From: Arthrinium phaeospermum
Lineage: Eukaryota > Ascomycota > Sordariomycetes > Amphisphaeriales > Apiosporaceae
Direction of reading: 5' to 3'
Length of the DNA: 64,000 nt
Assembly: GCA_006503535.1 (NCBI GenBank)
Contig: QYRS01000004.1
Location: 3,224,001-3,288,000, forward strand
In this document: positions 11,663-22,634 of the stretch, piece by piece
How the letters are laid out: every line of letters begins with the position of its first letter
Numbering within the stretch: position 1 is the first letter of the stretch
The notes under the pieces: model-generated
Database searches by the model: none
What the model was told of the DNA's origin: nothing
The model's input: only the letters and a program-made list of their open reading frames with translations
Program-made: the position numbers and the translations under genes

Positions 11663-12894
11663 ATGGCCGGCAAAGGCATACCCCCGAGACTTTGCCGTGT
11701 GCTGTTACTTCTTGCCGTGCTGAGCCTCTGCGTCACCTGCGTGCTGGCGTACGACGAGCTGTCCGACGCCGCCCTGCGCCGGATCCCCGGCGGCGCGGGC
11801 GACTTCGACGTGGACAAGGGCGCGCTGCTGGCGCCCATCCTGGTGCCGCGGGTCCCCGGGACGCCGGGCTCGCTGGCGGTGCAGCGGCACTTTGTGCGCT
11901 TCTTCTCCGAGACCCTGCCCGGGTGGCGCGTCGAGTGGCAGAACTCGACGTCCAAGACGCCCGCGACGGGCGACCGCGACGTCTCCTTCTCCAACCTGGC
12001 CTTCACGCGCGACCCGCCCTGGGCCGGCGCCGGCGACGTCTCGCGGCTGAGCCTCGTCGCCCACTACGACAGCTTGTACCGGCCCGAGGGGTTCATCGGG
12101 GCCATCGACAGCGCCGCCCCTTGCGCCATGCTGCTGCACGCTGCGCGCAGTATCGATGCTGCGCTCACGCGCAAGTGGGAGGCCATGCAGGCGTCGGGCG
12201 ACGCCGGGTCCGGGCTCGAGGAGGAGAAGGGCGTGCAGATCTTGCTGCTCGACGGCGAGGAGGCGTTCGAGACGTGGACCGAGACCGATTCTCTGTACGG
12301 AGCTAGGTGAGTAATTCGACGTGGTGGAGTTTGTACAAGAGCGACAGTGTCCATGTGCAATAAAGACTAATTATCTTATCCCTTCCCCACAGAGCAATGG
12401 CTGAGGCATGGGACGCCCAGGTCTACCCGGCCATGTCGACCTATCGCACCCCCCTCCAGGCCATCAGCCTCTTCGTCCTGCTGGACCTCCTGGGCGCCGC
12501 CGACCCTCGCATACCCTCCTACTTCGCGCAGACGCACTGGTCGTACCAGGCCCTGGCCAAGATCGAGGCGCGCATGCGCAAGCTGGGCCTCCTGCGGTCC
12601 AAGGTCCAGACCCCCTTTCTCCCGCAGGCCGACAAGGTGCCCAGCCACTTTACTCGGGGGTACGTCGAGGACGACCACATCCCCTTCATGGAGCGTGGGG
12701 TGCCGATCCTGCACGTCATCCCCACCCCGTTTCCTCCACAGTGGCATACCATGGACGACGACGCCGCGCACTTGGACCCGGCCACGGTGGACGATTGGGC
12801 CAAGATTATCTCTGCCTTTGCGGCGGAATGGATGGAGGTGGGCGAGTATCTGGAGGAGCCTCGCGATAACATCAGGGAGAGGACAGAGTTATAG
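11663..12894 (+). CDS. Glutaminyl-peptide cyclotransferase (M28-like QC)
   Basis: Zinc enzyme that converts N-terminal Gln (or Glu) of secreted peptides to pyroglutamate in the secretory pathway. Two exons: 11663-12306 and 12393-12894; 381 aa. An N-terminal hydrophobic segment (about residues 11-29) is a signal peptide or anchor. By comparison with human QC the zinc ligands are visible: Asp149 in AIDSAAP, Glu200 in DGEEAF (Glu199 the catalytic base) and His310 in DDHIPF. HYDS at 134-137 and the final WHTMDDD are also conserved. The alternative upstream in-frame start at 11486 would put a long unusual leader before the hydrophobic segment, so the ATG at 11663 (ACA ATG context) is preferred. 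Aminopeptidase activity is unlikely, since the motif set is that of cyclases rather than M28 peptidases. Confidence 0.93.
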
Positions 12895-13332
12895 TAGTAG
12901 TAGATCAACGTGCCCAATGCACAATGCTACTCTGTCACTATCCAAGGCCGGGACTTTGAATAGATAAAGCGCTTTCCCGCAGGCCAACATCTCCCATGCA
13001 TTGAAGCAAACATGCGTGCATATTGGTTGCTGTGCATGGTGATGTCTCCTTACATTGACAGTGTGCTCTATGGGACACACGGTCCTGTAGATACTGTGCA
13101 GTAAAGCACCCCTGTTGGATGAGGACCGTGCACTCTACCCACCACCCTGGTCCTCCCACCACGTCAGCTAGAAGCTCTCAATTGACTGGAGCAGCAACTA
13201 AACTTCGATAGGTGTTCAGATGGTGTGCATCCCGGGCCAGTAAAACAGTGACCTATCTTGAAGCTCGGCATTCATCTTCCAACCCGCCCAACAAAAGAAG
13301 CTGCCAACCACGTCGTCGTCGAAGCCGTAAAA
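12895..13332. other. Short intergenic region
   Basis: About 440 bp between two plus-strand genes; 3' UTR of the cyclase and promoter of the OST subunit. Nothing else seen. Confidence 0.45.
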
Positions 13333-14415
13333 ATGCGCTTCCTTCGCTCTTTCGTTCCTTCTCTGCTCCTGGCTGCTGGCGCAGCTCAGGCAGCTTCGTC
13401 CTGGAGTTTCGATGATGCGACTCTGTCTGTGGGCAGCAAGAAGGCCGACAGCTCTGTCAAGGAGAAGTACGTGGTTTCTGGCCACCTCTTGGACGCCCTG
13501 TGAACGCAATTGCTGACAGCGAGACTCATCGCAGGTTCAGCGACAAGTCCCTCCCCAAGAAGACGGTCGATTTCGGCAACACAGACACCCTCAAGATCAT
13601 CTTGACGGCCAAGGAGGGCGGCAAGGCCAAGCGACCTCACCAGGCCTTCCTCACCCTCCAGGAGACCGAGACGGGACTGGAAGCTCCCTTCGTCTTCACC
13701 ACCAAGGAGAGTGGAAAGGCCACGGTCGATATCGTACGTCACACGCGCCAATGGCTACCTGCCCGCTTCACGTGTTTAGGGCCCTGGCCCGATAGCTAAC
13801 ATATGCGGCTCTTCGTAGAAACACTCCGATCTCCCCGTCCAGCTCCTCAAGTCGACCAAGCCCCTCAAGGCCACCCTGACGCTGGCTTCGTTCGGCGCCT
13901 CCACCGGCTACAACAACCGCATCTTTGACGTCGAGATCCGCAAGGACCCCCTCGCCGTCCCGCCCGTGTACGAGAAGCCGATGCGCTACGGCAAGCGCGA
14001 GGAGATCCACCACATCTTCAAGGACGACCCCAAGAGCCCCCCGAAGGTCATCTCGCTGGTCTTTACGCTGGCCGTGGCCGCCATGGTGCCCGTTCTCTTG
14101 ATTGGGGTATGTACACCTGCGAAGACGCTAGGAAAGGGAAGATCATTTCATGCTAACGTAACTACCCAACCACAGACTTTCGCTCTCGGCGGCAACGTTG
14201 CCCACCTGCCCAAGGCTTTCTCGAGTGCCCCCGTCTCGCACGGCATCTTCTACGGCTCCATCATTGGCATGGAATTCGTCTTCTACATGTACTACAGCAG
14301 CTGGAACCTGTTCCAGGTCCTGCCCGTCATTGGTGTCGTTGGCGTCACGTCCTTGTTGAGCGGCTCGAAGGCGCTTGGTGAAGTCCAGCGCCGACGTCTG
14401 GCTGGAGAGAGGTAA
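13333..14415 (+). CDS. SWP1: Oligosaccharyltransferase subunit Swp1 / ribophorin II (OST delta)
   Basis: Subunit of the ER oligosaccharyltransferase complex that transfers the lipid-linked glycan to Asn in nascent proteins. Four exons: 13333-13466, 13535-13733, 13819-14106, 14176-14415; 286 aa, matching the size of yeast Swp1. Residues 1-20 are a signal peptide ending AQA. The lumenal part has the ribophorin II beta-sandwich features (FSDKSLPKK, DTLKIILTAKEGGKAKRPHQ). From about residue 205, YGKREEIHHIFKDDPKSPPK leads into three membrane helices, the last ending in a short basic cytosolic tail. All introns are 68-85 bp and phase-consistent; the third has a tgctaac branch point. With the nearby cyclase and syntaxin it belongs to the general secretory machinery, but linkage is not evidence of co-regulation. 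Confidence 0.94.
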
Positions 14416-15145
14416 TTGAAGCCTTCCTCCTGGCTTTTTCCATGGCGGTGGCTCCATCGTGCTTCAGCAGCCCCTCCAAACTGGTGGCCCCTGAGCACGC
14501 CGAAATCAGTACCTAGTGGCGAGGTGTATATAAAAGCACCAAGGTAGACAAAACGAATGTACAATGAAATACATGAGACTCGAGATTCTTTAGTAAAATG
14601 TGTTGCAATGAGATGTCACGGCCGCTGAGGGTTCAATTACACTCTTGGTTAAGGCTCTCCCAGCATTGTGTCACTAAGGGGCCCACGTATCCTGTATGTC
14701 CAAACGGACCAAGTTACATGTCGACATGATCTCAATGATGGACAACAATGTGTCATGATGACTGTAGCCTCTTATAGGTATACCATGGCCATCGTGTGCC
14801 GCTTGCTCAAAATGACGCTCGACATCTCATCCAGACGCAACCTATAGGCATTATGTGCATGAGACAATCAACTTTTTGCCAACCTCTTACTACGAGTATA
14901 TAATTAAGTCGTATATAACTAACGCGAGTGTCTAGAATATATTATTTAGTAATAAATTCTCCCACCCACAACCCCATACATTTTCCTGAGCTTCTTCACG
15001 GCTTATAACATTGATATTCCTAAGTGTTTCTTTCTTTTTACCAGTTATTGGAAGCCACCTCTCCGAGGAAGAACCAAGGGGGCCAAGACACAAGGCGTCT
15101 AGAAACCAAGATCAAGAAAGTGAGCGAGCGCGCGTTACTTTCATC
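14416..15145. other. Intergenic with an A+T-rich patch
   Basis: 730 bp. The segment around 14,880-14,970 is strongly A+T-rich compared with its surroundings. It could be a decayed repeat fragment or simply an A+T-rich promoter element. No gene seen. Confidence 0.4.
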
Positions 15146-15688
15146 ATGAGCGAACAACCGACACCAGTTCGATCGTCCTACGGACGTCCGTACGTGGACT
15201 ACTACCCCATGTCGGGTATACCCCCTCGCCGCGGCGGTTACACGGTCCGCGATCCGCATGGCTCCGAGGCGGCGGTTGAGACTAAGTGGGAAAGCACGGC
15301 GGCACGGGAGGTTGGCGATGGATCAATGCAACAACAGCAACATACCAATCAAGTGGAGGAAGGGGCAATGGAGGGCTCGGCGGGGGGAGAGGGAAAGGGG
15401 TACGAAGCAAAACGGAAGGGGGAGATCAGGGGAGAGCCGGCCGCGAATAAGGTAGTTGTCGAGGTGACCGAGGAAGAGGAGGTGGTGGCAGTAAGGGAGT
15501 ATAACATCGTGTTTGCGGACGGGGAGATGGTGGAGGTTGAGGTGACGGAGACGGAGGTGGATGTCGTCCAGAGGGCCCCAATGGTCTCCGGGTCAGGGGA
15601 GACGGCAGCGAACACGGTTGCCGCGCCCAGGGAGACCGGGTCGCGGATCCAGAAGGGACCGGTTTGTATCCCCCCGGGTGACTCTTGA
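15146..15688 (+). CDS. Acidic hypothetical protein
   Basis: Single open frame of 180 aa from the ATG at 15146 (ATC ATG AGC). I do not recognise a family. The N-terminal 40 residues are Arg/Tyr/Pro/Gly-rich (SYGRPYVDYYP, IPPRRGG). The middle is Gln/Glu/Gly-rich and looks disordered. Residues ~105-145 form two beta-like stretches with runs of Val/Glu (VVVEVTEEEEVVAVREYNIV and MVEVEVTETEVDVV). No signal peptide or membrane helix. The frame stays open further upstream to 15011, but the leader there is low-quality. The long uninterrupted frame and biased composition suggest a real but lineage-specific gene; a spurious frame cannot be excluded. Confidence 0.5.
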   Translation: MSEQPTPVRSSYGRPYVDYYPMSGIPPRRGGYTVRDPHGSEAAVETKWESTAAREVGDGSMQQQQHTNQVEEGAMEGSAGGEGKGYEAKRKGEIRGEPAANKVVVEVTEEEEVVAVREYNIVFADGEMVEVEVTETEVDVVQRAPMVSGSGETAANTVAAPRETGSRIQKGPVCIPPGDS

Positions 15689-16577
15689 GTAAGGGATTAC
15701 GCAATGATCACATAGGGGTGAGTAGACAGGGGTGGATCTCTTTTGGCAACCAAGTATCACGCTGGTTATACGTGATATACTTCTGTCAAATTAAATATAA
15801 TTAGTCGCTCGACTGTCGCTCGGGGTCGCCCGAGAGTGTTTTCAACGTCATCCAACAATGCTAGTTATTCCCAGAACCTGGCTCGTTTATCGAAGACACG
15901 CGTTTGCAACCCTATGGAGGGCCAAGTAGGTCTACTGCGGCTGCTCCGGATACACCATCTATGGATGCCGTTTTATTATGTGGTCCCCGACGTTAGTAGT
16001 CGCCGACCTTATAAGCCCACTCCCGCCCAACCGGAGCTCGTTCGCCTTACAGTAAGCCCAAGTCCAAAACTAGTCCGGCCTGGTGTGGATCGCTGTCATC
16101 ACCCGTGGAGAGCAGCTGGGAGGAAGGTGTGAAGCCGGCCCGAGCCCGGATGCCACGGTCGGCTCCTCTGGACTCGAGGAGTATGAACGACTCAGCCACC
16201 CCATGAACAGGCGGCCAGACTCCCCGAAAACAGATCAAGGCGAGGATCGAGAAGTCGGCATCCGCACCTCGCGTCATCGCCACTATATTCTGTAAATTTG
16301 CGGAGTTAGTGTTTACGCTGTCTCTCCACAATCGACAGCAAATCTCGAGGGTGATGCCGCGAGCTTACTACTGTCACAGTCGAAGCCAGAATATCGTTCG
16401 ACGGCGATCCTGACTGTACGCGCGCTCGAGTATGACCTAGGAGATAATCGCATCAACATGAACCGAGTTGCGTATAAGTAGGTCGTAACGATATGTTCGA
16501 TACTGGCTAGTTAATGTCTCCATCATCATCAACATCATCTCACTGCCACCCCAGACTCCTAAAAGCCCACCATCAAA
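15689..16577. other. Intergenic, no gene seen
   Basis: 890 bp with short unrecognised frames. The last 100 bp contain CATCATCATCAACATCATC-like tracts directly upstream of the secreted-repeat gene, probably its leader. Confidence 0.4.
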
Positions 16578-16925
16578 ATGCACAGCACCACCGCCTTTAT
16601 CACCTTGCTCGGCCTCGCCGCCACCACCTTGGCGGCACCGGCCCCCACCAACCCCCCGTTCGTGGGCACCGGCCTCCCCGCCGACCAAGACCCCGTCCCA
16701 ACCCCTAGAACCGCCTCCTCATCCAACCCTCCGTTCGTCGGCACCGGTCTCCCTGCGCACGACGACATCGCCGCCGCCGCCCCTTCCAACAACCGACCCT
16801 TCAGCGGCATCGGGCTCCCCGCCAACGACACCGACCCGGCCCTTGGCGACGTCGCCACCACCACCTCAAATCCCCCATTCAGCGGGACGGGGTTCCCCAG
16901 CCACCCCGACGACGAGTCCGTCTAG
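16578..16925 (+). CDS. Small secreted protein with four PFxGxGxP repeats
   Basis: 115-aa single-exon protein. Residues 1-19 are a clear signal peptide ending TLA. The mature part consists of four copies of a motif [NR]PPF[VS]G[TI]G[LF]P followed by two or three acidic/Asn residues, starting at about residues 25, 50, 72 and 98. Spacers of 10-14 residues are Ala/Ser/Thr/Pro-rich. There are no cysteines, no dibasic Kex2 sites and no GPI signal. The ATG context (AAA ATG) is good. No known family is recognised. Possibilities include a repeat-peptide precursor, a wall-associated repeat protein or an effector-like secreted protein. Existence of the gene is well supported by signal peptide plus repeats; function is unknown. 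Confidence 0.75.
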   Translation: MHSTTAFITLLGLAATTLAAPAPTNPPFVGTGLPADQDPVPTPRTASSSNPPFVGTGLPAHDDIAAAAPSNNRPFSGIGLPANDTDPALGDVATTTSNPPFSGTGFPSHPDDESV

Positions 16926-18086
16926 GTCGAGACACGACACACATCTTCTTACCTCCAGGATCAGTCGGGGGTTGAAAGGGGGGAATCTAGTCTGTGGAGA
17001 GGGTATCCAAGAAGATGGCAATCTCTCCTGATTTCTTTCTTTAGATGGGCCCTAGACGTGGTGGCTGAGCTCCTGTATATATAACAGCACCCGTTTGTCT
17101 TTCCTCCTACCTTCGCTTAAGCCACACTGCTCCTGTAAAAACTCAATATCACTATTATATTGCGCTGTAGTGCCGACTGCCAACAAGTGACTTCCCCCAT
17201 TTCCTTGAGAAAATGCTCTGACAATTTGCAATCGGTATGTCTTCATATCACCCTGACTGCACGTGTTTGAAAGCAGGCAGTATGATGAAAACGTGGATCA
17301 TCGATCTTGTCGTCCCTACACCCAGGTGGGCTCGAGATCAGGGACATGTTGAAACATAGGCAGGCTGCAACAACAGTCTAGCCCTGGGTCTCCCATGACA
17401 ACTTGTTGCATGGCGGTTGTTCACACATAATAAAGCATTGAGAGTATGCAGGGTCACTACTGGCAGCAGTTGGCATGGGCAAGGCACATCAGATCTAATG
17501 GGAGACAGTGGGCACAGTGTGGTTAGGTTCTTTCTATTGGGAAGTAACGCTGTCTAGAAAGCTTGAGCTGACCGAGCCAAGACATATCGAGATAGGAGCA
17601 GAAATGCAATTTGAAATTCGGCCCGAGCGACGTGGATGTCTCGAACCCGTTCTTAAACGCCAGAAAATGCAATTAAACTCCCTCTCTGCTTGTTAGCCGA
17701 CTGGCAACGAAACGATATACAAAAGTTCCTACACAGGAAAATCATATCCTAGGTGTGTGGTGATAGCCAGGTTCTCCCTGGGCATGCTCTCAAATCTGCT
17801 AGAGCTGGCTGGGCCTCGAAATCCAATCGCTCGAATCCGACATCAAGTCTGAACCCAGAAAAGTCGATGGAAGCGTCGCAGGCTCAGCAAAACAGCTTTA
17901 GTGCGCCAAAACTCCGGAGTTAAAAGATGTATAGTGACGACATGCTCGTAGGGTATGAATCGAATGCGTTAAATGTAGATTGCATGCGAGGCGAAAGCCT
18001 CCCAAAAGGAAGGCGGCGATCAGGACAGGTGGTGGCGGCTACTTTGCCATAAATGATAGGGTATATAGTGAAATTGGCGGGTTTGT
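16926..18086. other. Intergenic, no gene seen
   Basis: 1.16 kb between two converging genes. Contains the 3' UTR of the syntaxin gene on the minus strand. No gene or repeat recognised. Confidence 0.45.
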
Positions 18087-19555
18087 TTAGTTGTCGACCG
18101 CAACGAAGGTGTTGCCGAATTTCGGAGGGAGTGTCCGCTTCACCACTGCCGAGCTCTCCCCGGCGTCGAAAGGAACAAAGTTCCGTTTGCTGTCGATCCA
18201 TCGCTTCGCTATTTTGCTGGTCTCGCCTCGGTAGAGATGAATCCACCGCTTGTCCGGTGTGCCGCCGTTGGTGTTTGATGCAGGTTGGGCAGGCTGTGCC
18301 GCTGGTGCAGGCGCTGGTGCTGGGGCAGGCGCTTGTTGGGGCTTGTTGATCATCATATAGGCAACAACTGCCACGACGATAACGACGATAACACCGACTG
18401 GGTTCTTTCGTTAGTTATGATGCTCATATAAGCAAGCAGCTTGGGTACGCAGATTCACTTACCAACAATAGCCAGGCAGATCCACTTCTTCTTCCGGGTG
18501 CTGCGAGCAGTGTCGATGGCGACGACGACCTCGGCATTTCCCTTATCAAAGTTCTCGACGGTCTCCTCAGCCTTGACCTCGATCTGGGTAATGGCCTCCT
18601 CTTGTTGCACGACCAAAGTGTCCATATCCTGGAATAATTGGGCCAGCTCGATCAATTGCTGCTCAATCTTCTGCAGTTGGGCGTGTCGGTCCTGGACCGC
18701 GCTCAGGACGGATTGGGCCTGGCCTCGCCTGTTGCTCTGCATCATAGCCTGCTGGAAGATCTGACCACTGGAATCCTGCACAGCCTCCCGGATTTCGCCC
18801 TCGCTCGCCTCCGGGTTCACGATACGGTACTGCCTCGCCACCTGGTCCTGTGTCTTCTTGCGGAACTCCGACTCGTTTGTCTGGTAGGCGTTGATCGCGC
18901 TCTTCAACCGGCGGTCCGTCTTGGTGACCTGAGGGTTGTTCTTGGCAGACTTGCTTTCCGGGTTGCTCTTGGCCATGCGCACCCGTTCGGTCAGAGAACG
19001 GTACTGGGCCATGGTGTCGGTGCTGAGACTGTCGAGCTCTCGGTTGGTGTGGCTCCCAGATGATGTGTCGGCGTCGGAGAGGGACCGTTGCTGGAGCATC
19101 GCCATTTGTCTGAGGTTCGCTTCGATCTTGTCGATTCCGTTGTTGATATCTCTGCACTCGTTCAAAATGGCATTAGGGTCTCCTTGCCCGAAGGAGCCGG
19201 CGCCTTGCGACAGTTGAGACATCTCGACGGTGTTGGCTACGCAATCATGTTAGTAATCGTTGGGGTTTGCTTGGCCGATGGTCGTTATACGAACATCCAT
19301 ATTCGTCACCGTATCCGTTGTTGCGAGGAGCGCCTCCTCGAGGGCCCTGGGGGAGCCCGCCTCCGAAGCCATTGCCATTGAATCCATCGCCGGCCCTGTC
19401 GTCGAAGGGATTCTGCTGCCGTCCGCCGTACCTGGAAGACAATTACTAGTTAGTACAAGTCATTTTTAACTGAGCCGAGCCGAGACGCTCTTGTGTCGCG
19501 GTCTCATCTCGGAATTGGAATAGTGGTTAACGCACCCGTTCCCGTACTGGTCCAT
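18087..19555 (-). CDS. Plasma-membrane syntaxin (Qa-SNARE, Sso1/Sso2 family)
   Basis: t-SNARE that receives exocytic vesicles at the plasma membrane. Four exons, high to low: 19555-19536, 19431-19295, 19236-18463, 18397-18087; 413 aa. The first exon is only 20 bp. Residues 1-52 are Gly/Asn/Gln-rich; the Habc three-helix domain spans about 70-235; the SNARE helix about 240-300 contains the central zero-layer Gln in LFQDMD; RKKKW leads into a 25-residue membrane helix at about 304-328. Unusually, an 86-residue tail follows the membrane helix: a (Ala-Pro)n linker, then a charged segment with four Lys-Arg pairs, ending FVAVDN. In a tail-anchored SNARE this part is lumenal and becomes extracellular. 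All joins keep phase. Family call is secure; the tail needs transcript support. Confidence 0.92.
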
Positions 19556-22214
19556 ATTGTCAGCAATCAATCGATCAACAATTGTTTACGTGAGGCGAGG
19601 GCAAAAAAAAGCAGGCAGAATGGAGAAAAGAGAGGAATGAGGAAGAAGGTTTGAAGGAGACGGGATGGATTTTTGTCGGTTCGTCTGGTAATCGGGAAGG
19701 CGAAGCAGGGTGAAACACTTACACTCATCTTTGCGTGGTATTCGTTCTGGGCTCGTACTGTTGTCTGTCGATTCCCACAAGAATGCGATGCTGCTGTTGC
19801 GGAGACGGCTCAAAGCTCAATGGAAGGATGGACGTTGGAACAGAAACGCCGGGTCGCTGCTCTTTGTCTCCGTTCTTTAACGATCGATGTCGAAGGCGGT
19901 GCGGTATATCGTTTCAGATGGCCCGGAGTACTGTTCCTGAAAGGAGAATAAGTGTAAGGAGGCTATGTCATGTATCTTTATGGCCGATTTCGAGGAGCGC
20001 GAAGTGGTAGTTGAGCAGGCAGGTTAATGTTATTTCGCTGCCGCCAGTGCAGTTAGTAGTCAGTCCGTCGACCTCCAGCCTCCAAGCGCTTGCTTCCTTC
20101 GGCTGGCTCCTTTTCTCCTCCAGGGATGTCGGTCTGTTTGACGCCAAATTGGTCAGAGGTTTTGTGGCCCGGGGGCGTATGAAGCAGCAGCGAGTGGGCT
20201 GGGTCGAGATCAGCTAAACCCGAAATAGCTCTTTTCTCAGCGCTCTTGGGCGGGCGATCCCTGTCTAGCGCACTGCTACCCCTGGAACCCCTGGAACCGC
20301 TGAAGGCAAAAGATGGGAGCAGTGGTTCACTCAATCAACGACTGACTGGCCGCCCGATTGAAGAATGCTGATCTGCAATTCCATCAAGACAGCCCGACTA
20401 CATCTTAGTACGCCTCTTCAACGCATGCGGAGGCTTGCGACACGGCAACGGGACACACGTCGATGTCTTACCATCGCTTACTGAGAGCGCACATACATAC
20501 GAGCTGACGAGTGGCAGTTTTGATGTGCATGTGTCGCATGCGGCTCGATTGGGGAAGGTTCCGTGCCTGAAAAAGCGACACGAGCCATCAGGCCACACCC
20601 CTGCCGGGAGTCCCTGCAGCAAGAGCCGTTTCAATCGCTGCGATCGGCGGCTCTATTGATTGGCCCAGAGCCAATCGTCCGCCTCCATTATTGCTCCATG
20701 TATTTCGAGACGGTCAAGTCAGCTGTTGGCAATTGGATGTCCCGATTTGAATAAAAACGCGGCCGATGTTTCTGATACAGTAGTCGGGGAAATACCTTTT
20801 GAGATGGAGGGTTGAGGGACGGACTTCTAGAGCGAGTCCAGAAACAAGGAAACACCACCAGCAGGCGAATGCACCGGTCAGGTCACATGGGCCTCTTGGT
20901 CTGTTGCGATGCTGCCATCCAGTCAACCAAACTTTGCTTCCTTTTAATGATGAAGTAATCAAATGAAATTAGATAAATTACGGGAAAATACAACACTACG
21001 CCACTCATTTTCACCATACCGTCTCTGCCAGCTCATCCCACCGCTTCTCTCGCTGACAGGTTGACAGTCCAGGCGATACGACCTAGAAAAACTCCGTCAA
21101 CTCCATTTTGCTAACGAAAAAGCATGTCGTGATCACAGAGTTCAAAGTTGCGGCCCGCGGGCTGACCCCGGTTGACGTTGTGGGGTAATGCCGAGTTTGA
21201 CATCGCATGATTGGGACGACACAAATGGAACCTCGTCTATGTCTCACGCCTGGTCTCTTGCATGAGGGTGTGGCAAGGCTAACCCGCGCAATTGAGGCTG
21301 CGCAAACGGCAAAGAGTAGTCGGATCTGAGATCAGACAGGCTTGTCTGTAGATCGCTTTTTCTCTCCGACTTCTTGACCGGAAACTTGACGTGCTGAACA
21401 CGGTCGATCGAGCATTTAACATTTTAAATCCGACCGACTCCATGCAGCCCAGGAGGCAGGTATTGGCGGCGGGCAGTCTCTCTACTGGAGTACGATGCCG
21501 CCAAGTACGGCCAAGGGTATGATTTGATTCGGGAGACTTTGCGTCTACCGAAAGACCGTCACGCGGAGGATTCGTCGAGACTCGAAAGAGCAGCCAAGGA
21601 TCGTTCCACTGGGAGCTGTCCACAGATCTCCTGCCTGGCGTAAGCTTTCCGAAACCCGCACATGTGATATTCGAGGCGCCCAGAGAAACAGACTAGTCTG
21701 GAGGTAACGCTTAACTTGCTTCCCAGACAGGCACGCCCGTCGGGAGCCACCGAAAGTAGAACAAAAACTGTGGTCATTCTACATTCCGAAGTTGCGGCGG
21801 TGCTTCGGGAGTTGCTCCGTCGAAACTGACGAATATTCTTATCCATGTACTAGGTATTGGATGTAATATTTAGCCTGTGCCTGTGTGTAACGGGTTCGTC
21901 TGTAATGCAAGGCTGATCTTCGAATGAGTTCGGCGGGTGTATTCGGCTAAAGTCATAGGTCATTGACGATGCAGGTAGCCATCTTGCAGACGGCGAGAGG
22001 TTGGTAGGAGGAGACGTCAATAGCCTTTATTGGAATAGACATGAGCGACATCTGTGCATGGAGGATTTAAAACAGGCGCTCTACGGATCGTAGAGAACAC
22101 ACCACTTAGGGTGCATCGATCATCCACTCGCATCATAGCCACAACCTAACTCACAACACAAGCCCGCCCAAACCTAAACCTCCTTCCTCCCCAACCCCCC
22201 TTTCCTCGCCCCTC
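19556..22214. other. Intergenic, no gene seen
   Basis: 2.66 kb upstream of the syntaxin gene and downstream of the DUF423 gene (which ends at 22215 on the minus strand). Likely long promoter and 5' UTR of the syntaxin gene in its first part. Short frames only, none recognised. Confidence 0.45.
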
Positions 22215-22592
22215 TTACCGAAGTCGGCCCCGAGTCCCCACGGCCAACACCGTCCACCCCGCAATGAAGCAGAGCCCGCCGAGCGGCGTGACGGGGCCCA
22301 TGGTCTTGCCGAAGCGGGCGGGGTCCAGCGTGAGCAGGTAGATGCTGCCCGAGAACATGGAGATGCCGGCGAGGAACAGGCCGGCGCCCCAGCGGCCCGC
22401 GCGCGTCTGGCCCATGGTGTTGGCGGCGACGAGCGCGGCAACGCTGTGGATCAGCTGGTACTGGGCCGCGGTGCCCCAGCTCTGCAGGCGGGCCGGGTCG
22501 CTGATGCGCTTCTTGAGGCCGTGGGCCCCGAAGGCGCCCAGGGCCACGCCCGTCGCGCCCGAGATGGCGGCCAAGGTGGCGAGGATGGACAT
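22215..22592 (-). CDS. DUF423 (YgdD/TMEM256-like) small membrane protein
   Basis: 125-aa protein with four predicted membrane helices and no known activity. The family hallmark GVALGAFGAHGLKKR near the N-terminus is present, followed by QYQLIHSVAALVA, a helix ending in a FSGSIYLLTL segment, and a final TPLGGLCFIAGW helix. The start at 22592 is preferred: it has an ACC ATG context and fits the usual length. The frame stays open to another ATG at 22730, which would add 46 residues including a Thr run encoded by a GTG/TGG trinucleotide repeat and could act as a mitochondrial-like extension, but its ATG context is poor. Homologues exist in bacteria and mitochondria-bearing eukaryotes. Confidence 0.85.
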   Translation of the reverse strand: MSILATLAAISGATGVALGAFGAHGLKKRISDPARLQSWGTAAQYQLIHSVAALVAANTMGQTRAGRWGAGLFLAGISMFSGSIYLLTLDPARFGKTMGPVTPLGGLCFIAGWTVLAVGTRGRLR

Positions 22593-22611
22593 GGTGGTCG
22601 CGGCTGCTTGC

Positions 22612-22634
22612 GTGATAGTGGTGGTGGTGGTGGT
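22612..22634. repeat. (TGG)n microsatellite
   Basis: Short run of GTG/TGG trinucleotides just upstream of the preferred DUF423 start. If the longer reading frame is used it encodes a Thr run, so repeat length could change the N-terminus. Confidence 0.7.
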
